A DNA stretch of 10,042 nucleotides from Clostridiales bacterium (GTDB taxonomy: Bacteria; Bacillota_A; Clostridia; Oscillospirales; Acutalibacteraceae), in NCBI GenBank assembly GCA_009774735.1, contig VSOH01000044.1:1-10042 (forward strand), in the 5' to 3' direction. How positions within the stretch are numbered: the first letter of the stretch is position 1; each line of letters opens with the position of its first letter. A program made the position numbers and the translations under genes. A model generated the notes under the pieces. The model saw only the letters and a list, made by a program, of their open reading frames with translations, was not told the DNA's origin and searched no databases. Below are positions 6,425 through 10,042 of this stretch, piece after piece.

Positions 6425-6468
6425 ATAGTTTTTATTAAATAAGATAACAATTGCGAGGAGGAAAAGCT

Positions 6469-8739
6469 ATGCGGATAAATACAGGCAAAAATATGCTGAA
6501 AAGATTGCTTATTTTGGCGGCTGTAATGATTTTTCTCCTGTCAACCAATGTGGCAAGAATTTTTTATTTGCAGATTGTAAGAGGTGAGGAGTTATCACTG
6601 AAAGCGGAAAGTCAGCAGATGCGTGACAGCGAGATATCAGCAATGCGCGGAACAATTTACGACAGTGAAGGCAATGTTTTGGCTCAGTCGGCAACTGTAT
6701 GGAACATTTATATTGATCCGCTGGCGATTGTGCTTGAGCCTGCTGAGGATGCCACAAAAGAGGAAATTGCTAAAAAAGAGCAGGAAACAGAAAAACGAAG
6801 AGCCATGATTGTGGATAAGTTCACAGAGCTTTTTGAATATGACGATGAACAGAAAGAGGAGCTTATAGAGAAAACAAAGCAGGAAAGCCATTATGCTATC
6901 GTTGAGAAAAAGGTCGAAAATAACATAAAGGAAGAAATTTCGGAATTTATTTCAGAGAATAAGCTCAACTGCATAGGAATGGAGCAGACAACGAAGAGAT
7001 ATTATCCTTACGGCTCAGTGGCTTCATCTGTTATCGGTTTTACAGGTGCTGACGATCAGGGACTTTCGGGTCTTGAAGCATTTTATAATGAAGATCTCAC
7101 CGGAACAAACGGCAGAGTAATTACTGCCAAAGATGCTTATTCAAACAATATTGCAAGTGAGTATGAAACAACTGTCGAAGCAACAGATGGTATGTCACTC
7201 GTTACAACACTCAACCAGACAATTCAGTACTACCTTGAAAAGGGGCTTAGAGAAACACTTGAGGAGTATCAGGCAAAGGGTGCCTATGGTGTTGTTATGA
7301 ATTGCAAAACGGGTGCTGTTTATGCAATGTCATCACTTCCTGATTTTGACTGCAATGATCCTTATACCCTGACTTATGACAAAAATATTAAAGAAATAAA
7401 AAAAATAACCGACAAAAAGAAAAAGGAAGAGGCAGAAAGCGCCGCAGTCCAGAATCAGTGGAGAAACTTTAATGTCAGTGACACATATGTTCCGGGTTCG
7501 GTTTTCAAAACCTTCATTGCTTCCGCTGCACTTGAGGAAAATGTTGTTTCACTTAATACAACCTTCAACTGCACAGGTGCAATTAAGGTTGAAAATTACA
7601 TTATGAAGTGTCACTATCATCCCGGTCACGGACACGAAACCTTTACACAGGGACTTGAGAATTCCTGTAACCCGTTCTTTATCACAGTTGGTCAGAAACT
7701 TGGTGTACATAACTATTTTAAATATTTTGATGCCTATGGTTTTACACAGACTACGGGCATTGACCTTCCCGGTGAAGCGTCACCTCAATACTATCAGGAA
7801 GAACAGTATGGTATCGTTGAGCTTTCCTCTGCTGCGTTCGGTCAGACAAACTCGCTTACACCAATTCAGGTATGCACGGGACTTTGTGCGGTGGCTAATG
7901 GCGGCAAGCTTGTTACGCCTTATCTTGTATCATCAATCGTTGATTCGGATGGCAAAACTGTTAAAAAAACAGAGCCTAAGGTAGTAAGACAGGTTATCAG
8001 TGAGGAAACTTCAAAAACCGTGCGTGAAATGATGAAAGCGGTTGTAGATAACGGTACAGGTAAAAATGGTTATGTTGCCGGTTACAGAGTAGGCGGCAAA
8101 ACAGGTACTTCAACAAAGCTTGGTGAGTCTAAGGAGGGCGAAGGAGATAAGTATATTGTTTCCTTCGGTGCAATTGCTCCGAGTGATGACCCTGAGCTTG
8201 CAATGATTATCATTGTAGATGAGCCTAATCAGGATTTAGGCGGCGGTGCTTTGTGTGCACCGATTGCAGCACAGATAATTGAAGAATCTATGGGTGTGCT
8301 CGGAATAGAGCCTAAGTATGATGATGACGAACTTAAAAATTTATCGAGCTATACACCGAACGTAACAGGTAAATCGCTTGATGAAGCTAAAAAGGAAATT
8401 GACGAATATTCACTTAATTACACCGTTGTCGGTAAGGGTGACAAGGTCGTAAGACAATGTCCTACCAGCGCAGAAACAATACCGAACGGCGGAACGATTT
8501 ATATTTACACGGATGAAAACAAGCGACAGACTGTCAAGGTGCCTGATTTTACAGGCTTAACAGTCAGTGAGGCTAAAAGTCTTGCACAGAGCAGCAAGAT
8601 TAACATTGAGATTGCAGGCAATGATTTAGCAAATGGTAATGTTATTGCAGCACGTCAGAGCGAGGAAAAGGATAAAGAGGTTGAGCAGGGAACTGTTATA
8701 ACAGTATCCTTCAAAAATACCGAATCAGTTCTTGACTGA
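6469..8739 (+). CDS. Class B penicillin-binding protein (SpoVD/PBP2x type) with two PASTA domains
   Basis: A 756-residue monofunctional peptidoglycan transpeptidase, anchored by an N-terminal helix (about residues 10-33) and acting outside the membrane. The N-terminal dimerisation part contains the class B signature MRGTIYDSEGNVLAQS. The transpeptidase domain has all three active-site motifs: SVFK with nucleophile S344 and K347, SCN at 399-401 and KTG at 544-546 in GGKTGTS. Two PASTA repeats follow at about 628-683 (YTPNVTGKSLDEAKKEI) and 690-750 (VKVPDFTGLTVSEAKSLA). A lysine-rich insert (305-324) precedes the SxxK motif. ATG 6469 is preferred because GAGGAGG (6455-6461) lies 7 bases upstream; TTG 6451 in frame would put that site inside the gene. 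Position after ftsL favours the septal synthase (FtsI/PbpB role), but sporulation SpoVD proteins have the same build, so I give no symbol. Confidence 0.95.
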   Translation: MRINTGKNMLKRLLILAAVMIFLLSTNVARIFYLQIVRGEELSLKAESQQMRDSEISAMRGTIYDSEGNVLAQSATVWNIYIDPLAIVLEPAEDATKEEIAKKEQETEKRRAMIVDKFTELFEYDDEQKEELIEKTKQESHYAIVEKKVENNIKEEISEFISENKLNCIGMEQTTKRYYPYGSVASSVIGFTGADDQGLSGLEAFYNEDLTGTNGRVITAKDAYSNNIASEYETTVEATDGMSLVTTLNQTIQYYLEKGLRETLEEYQAKGAYGVVMNCKTGAVYAMSSLPDFDCNDPYTLTYDKNIKEIKKITDKKKKEEAESAAVQNQWRNFNVSDTYVPGSVFKTFIASAALEENVVSLNTTFNCTGAIKVENYIMKCHYHPGHGHETFTQGLENSCNPFFITVGQKLGVHNYFKYFDAYGFTQTTGIDLPGEASPQYYQEEQYGIVELSSAAFGQTNSLTPIQVCTGLCAVANGGKLVTPYLVSSIVDSDGKTVKKTEPKVVRQVISEETSKTVREMMKAVVDNGTGKNGYVAGYRVGGKTGTSTKLGESKEGEGDKYIVSFGAIAPSDDPELAMIIIVDEPNQDLGGGALCAPIAAQIIEESMGVLGIEPKYDDDELKNLSSYTPNVTGKSLDEAKKEIDEYSLNYTVVGKGDKVVRQCPTSAETIPNGGTIYIYTDENKRQTVKVPDFTGLTVSEAKSLAQSSKINIEIAGNDLANGNVIAARQSEEKDKEVEQGTVITVSFKNTESVLD

Positions 8740-8774
8740 TAATAATTTGCATAATAAGCAAAGGGGATTAAACA

Positions 8775-10042
8775 ATGAAACTGTCACAAATTTTAAAAGG
8801 TGTTAAGGTATTAAACACATATGATGATATTGAAGTGACTGATGTTACGCAGGATTCACGACTTGTTAAAGAGGGATTTCTGTTTGTCTGTGTTAAAGGT
8901 GCTGTCTTTGACGGTCATTCAGTTGCGGCTGAAATGCTTGACAAGGGTGCGGCTGCGGTTGTGGTTGAGCGTGACTTAGGTCTGAATAACCAGATACTTG
9001 TGGAAAATTCAAGAGCCGACTTTTCACCGATTTGTGCCAACTTCTATGGCAACCCGGCAGAAAAGCTTAAGCTTATCGGATTAACAGGTACTAACGGCAA
9101 AACAACAACTACATTTCTCATTAAGCAGATTTTGGAGAATGTGGGAAAAAAGGTAGGTCTTATCGGCACTGTTCAGAATATGATAGGCGATGAGGTTTAT
9201 CCTGCCAAGTATACAACGCCTGATCCGTATGAGCTGCAGAAACTTTTTGCAATGATGGTTGAGGCTGAGTGTGAGTATTGTGTTATGGAGGTTTCCTCCC
9301 AGGCACTGGCTCAGGGCAGGGTTAATGGTCTGCGTTTTGCAGTAGGAGCATTTACCAATCTTACACAGGATCATCTTGACTATCATAAAACATGGGAAAA
9401 TTATTTTAACTCGAAGCGTATTCTGTTTGAAAACAGTGATATAGCAGTTACAAATGCTGACGATGAAAACGGATTGAAAATTGTTGAGGGGCTTGATATT
9501 GATAAGCTGATTACCTATGCTGTCAATACGAATAATGCAAGCTACATTGCCAAAAATGTAAGCTTTAAATCAAGCGGCGTCGAGTATGAGCTTGTTGGTG
9601 ATACAATCGGCAGATGCTATTGTCCTATCCCGGGAAGATTTTCAGTATACAATTCACTTTGTGCTGCAGCTATTGCACTGGCACTTGGTGTTGAATTTGA
9701 ACAGGTGCTTCTTGCTATTAGAAAGTCCAATGGTGTTAAGGGCAGAATTGAGGTTGTACCCTGTGACAGGGATTTCACAATAATAATCGACTATGCTCAT
9801 TCACCTGACGGACTTGAAAATATAATCACATCACTTAAAGAAATTGCCAAGGGAAGAGTCGTTACAGTGTTTGGCTGCGGCGGTGACAGAGATAAAACAA
9901 AAAGACCTAAGATGGGTAAAATTGCCGCAGAGCTTTCTGACTTCTGCGTAGTAACCTCAGATAATCCGAGAAGTGAAAATCCCGGTGAAATCATTAAGGA
10001 TATTCTTGAGGGTATGGCTGGTATTGATACGCCTTATGAGGT
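8775..10042 (+). CDS. murE: UDP-MurNAc-tripeptide synthetase MurE, meso-DAP type (3' partial)
   Basis: A cytoplasmic Mur ligase that adds the third stem amino acid to UDP-MurNAc-L-Ala-D-Glu using ATP. About 422 codons are visible of an expected 480-500; the gene runs off the right edge. The N-terminal uridine-binding domain includes VTQDSRLVKEGFLFVCVKG. The ATP P-loop GTNGKTTTT begins at residue 105. MEVSSQAL and FTNLTQDHLDYH follow, with K214 in FNSKRILF as the likely carbamylated lysine. The C-terminal domain shows IDYAHSPDGLENI, GCGGDRDKTKRPKMG and DNPRSENP, with DNPR at 396-399. DNPR is the known mark of meso-diaminopimelate enzymes; lysine enzymes such as that of S. aureus differ there. 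The usual VSSH is VSSQ here. AAGGGG (8761-8766) lies 8 bases before ATG 8775. It starts 35 bases after the PBP stop, in the same operon. Confidence 0.95.
   Translation, partial: MKLSQILKGVKVLNTYDDIEVTDVTQDSRLVKEGFLFVCVKGAVFDGHSVAAEMLDKGAAAVVVERDLGLNNQILVENSRADFSPICANFYGNPAEKLKLIGLTGTNGKTTTTFLIKQILENVGKKVGLIGTVQNMIGDEVYPAKYTTPDPYELQKLFAMMVEAECEYCVMEVSSQALAQGRVNGLRFAVGAFTNLTQDHLDYHKTWENYFNSKRILFENSDIAVTNADDENGLKIVEGLDIDKLITYAVNTNNASYIAKNVSFKSSGVEYELVGDTIGRCYCPIPGRFSVYNSLCAAAIALALGVEFEQVLLAIRKSNGVKGRIEVVPCDRDFTIIIDYAHSPDGLENIITSLKEIAKGRVVTVFGCGGDRDKTKRPKMGKIAAELSDFCVVTSDNPRSENPGEIIKDILEGMAGIDTPYE

Noticed and set aside
8747..8763. Short inverted repeat TTTGC/GCAAA between the PBP gene and murE
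   Set aside because: The stem is only 5 bp with a 7-base loop and no T run, so it is too weak to call a terminator.

Overview
The window looks like a low-GC, A/T-rich Firmicute of the class Clostridia, probably an Oscillospirales/Ruminococcus-type gut anaerobe. The evidence is the strong AGGAGG-type ribosome binding sites, a near-consensus housekeeping promoter, the Gram-positive gene order mraZ-rsmH-ftsL-PBP-murE, PASTA domains on the transpeptidase, and a BlaI/BlaR-type regulator pair. This placement is inferred from protein style and gene order, not from a database search.

Layout. Positions 1-301 hold the end of an upstream gene and a small two-helix membrane gene whose halves lie in different frames either side of an A6 run. 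Positions 326-2750 hold a promoter with a 9-bp inverted repeat, a BlaI/MecI-family repressor and a BlaR1-like M56 metalloprotease sensor. The sensor's present stop is followed by about 140 bases that still read as protein if a few one-base shifts are allowed, so its C-terminus appears truncated. A strong hairpin at 2757-2795 ends this operon and the convergent gene at 2805-4202, a MelB-type (GPH family) sugar:cation symporter. The symporter is divergent from the cell-wall cluster.

The right 5.7 kb (4319-10042) is the start of the division and cell wall (dcw) cluster. It runs from a TTGACA-N17-TATAAT promoter through a leader with about five helically spaced TCCCA-like boxes (candidate MraZ operator) to mraZ, rsmH, ftsL-like, a class B penicillin-binding protein with two PASTA domains, and murE, which runs off the window. 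MurE makes the UDP-MurNAc-tripeptide and its DNPR motif predicts meso-diaminopimelate. The PBP cross-links peptidoglycan, FtsL recruits and activates the septal synthase, RsmH methylates 16S rRNA, and MraZ controls the cluster.

I see no CRISPR array, insertion sequence, tRNA/rRNA or clearly novel system. The most interesting signals are the frame-broken genes at the left, the BlaR-like sensor that lacks a penicillin-binding domain, the inverted repeat over its promoter, and the MraZ-type repeat array.
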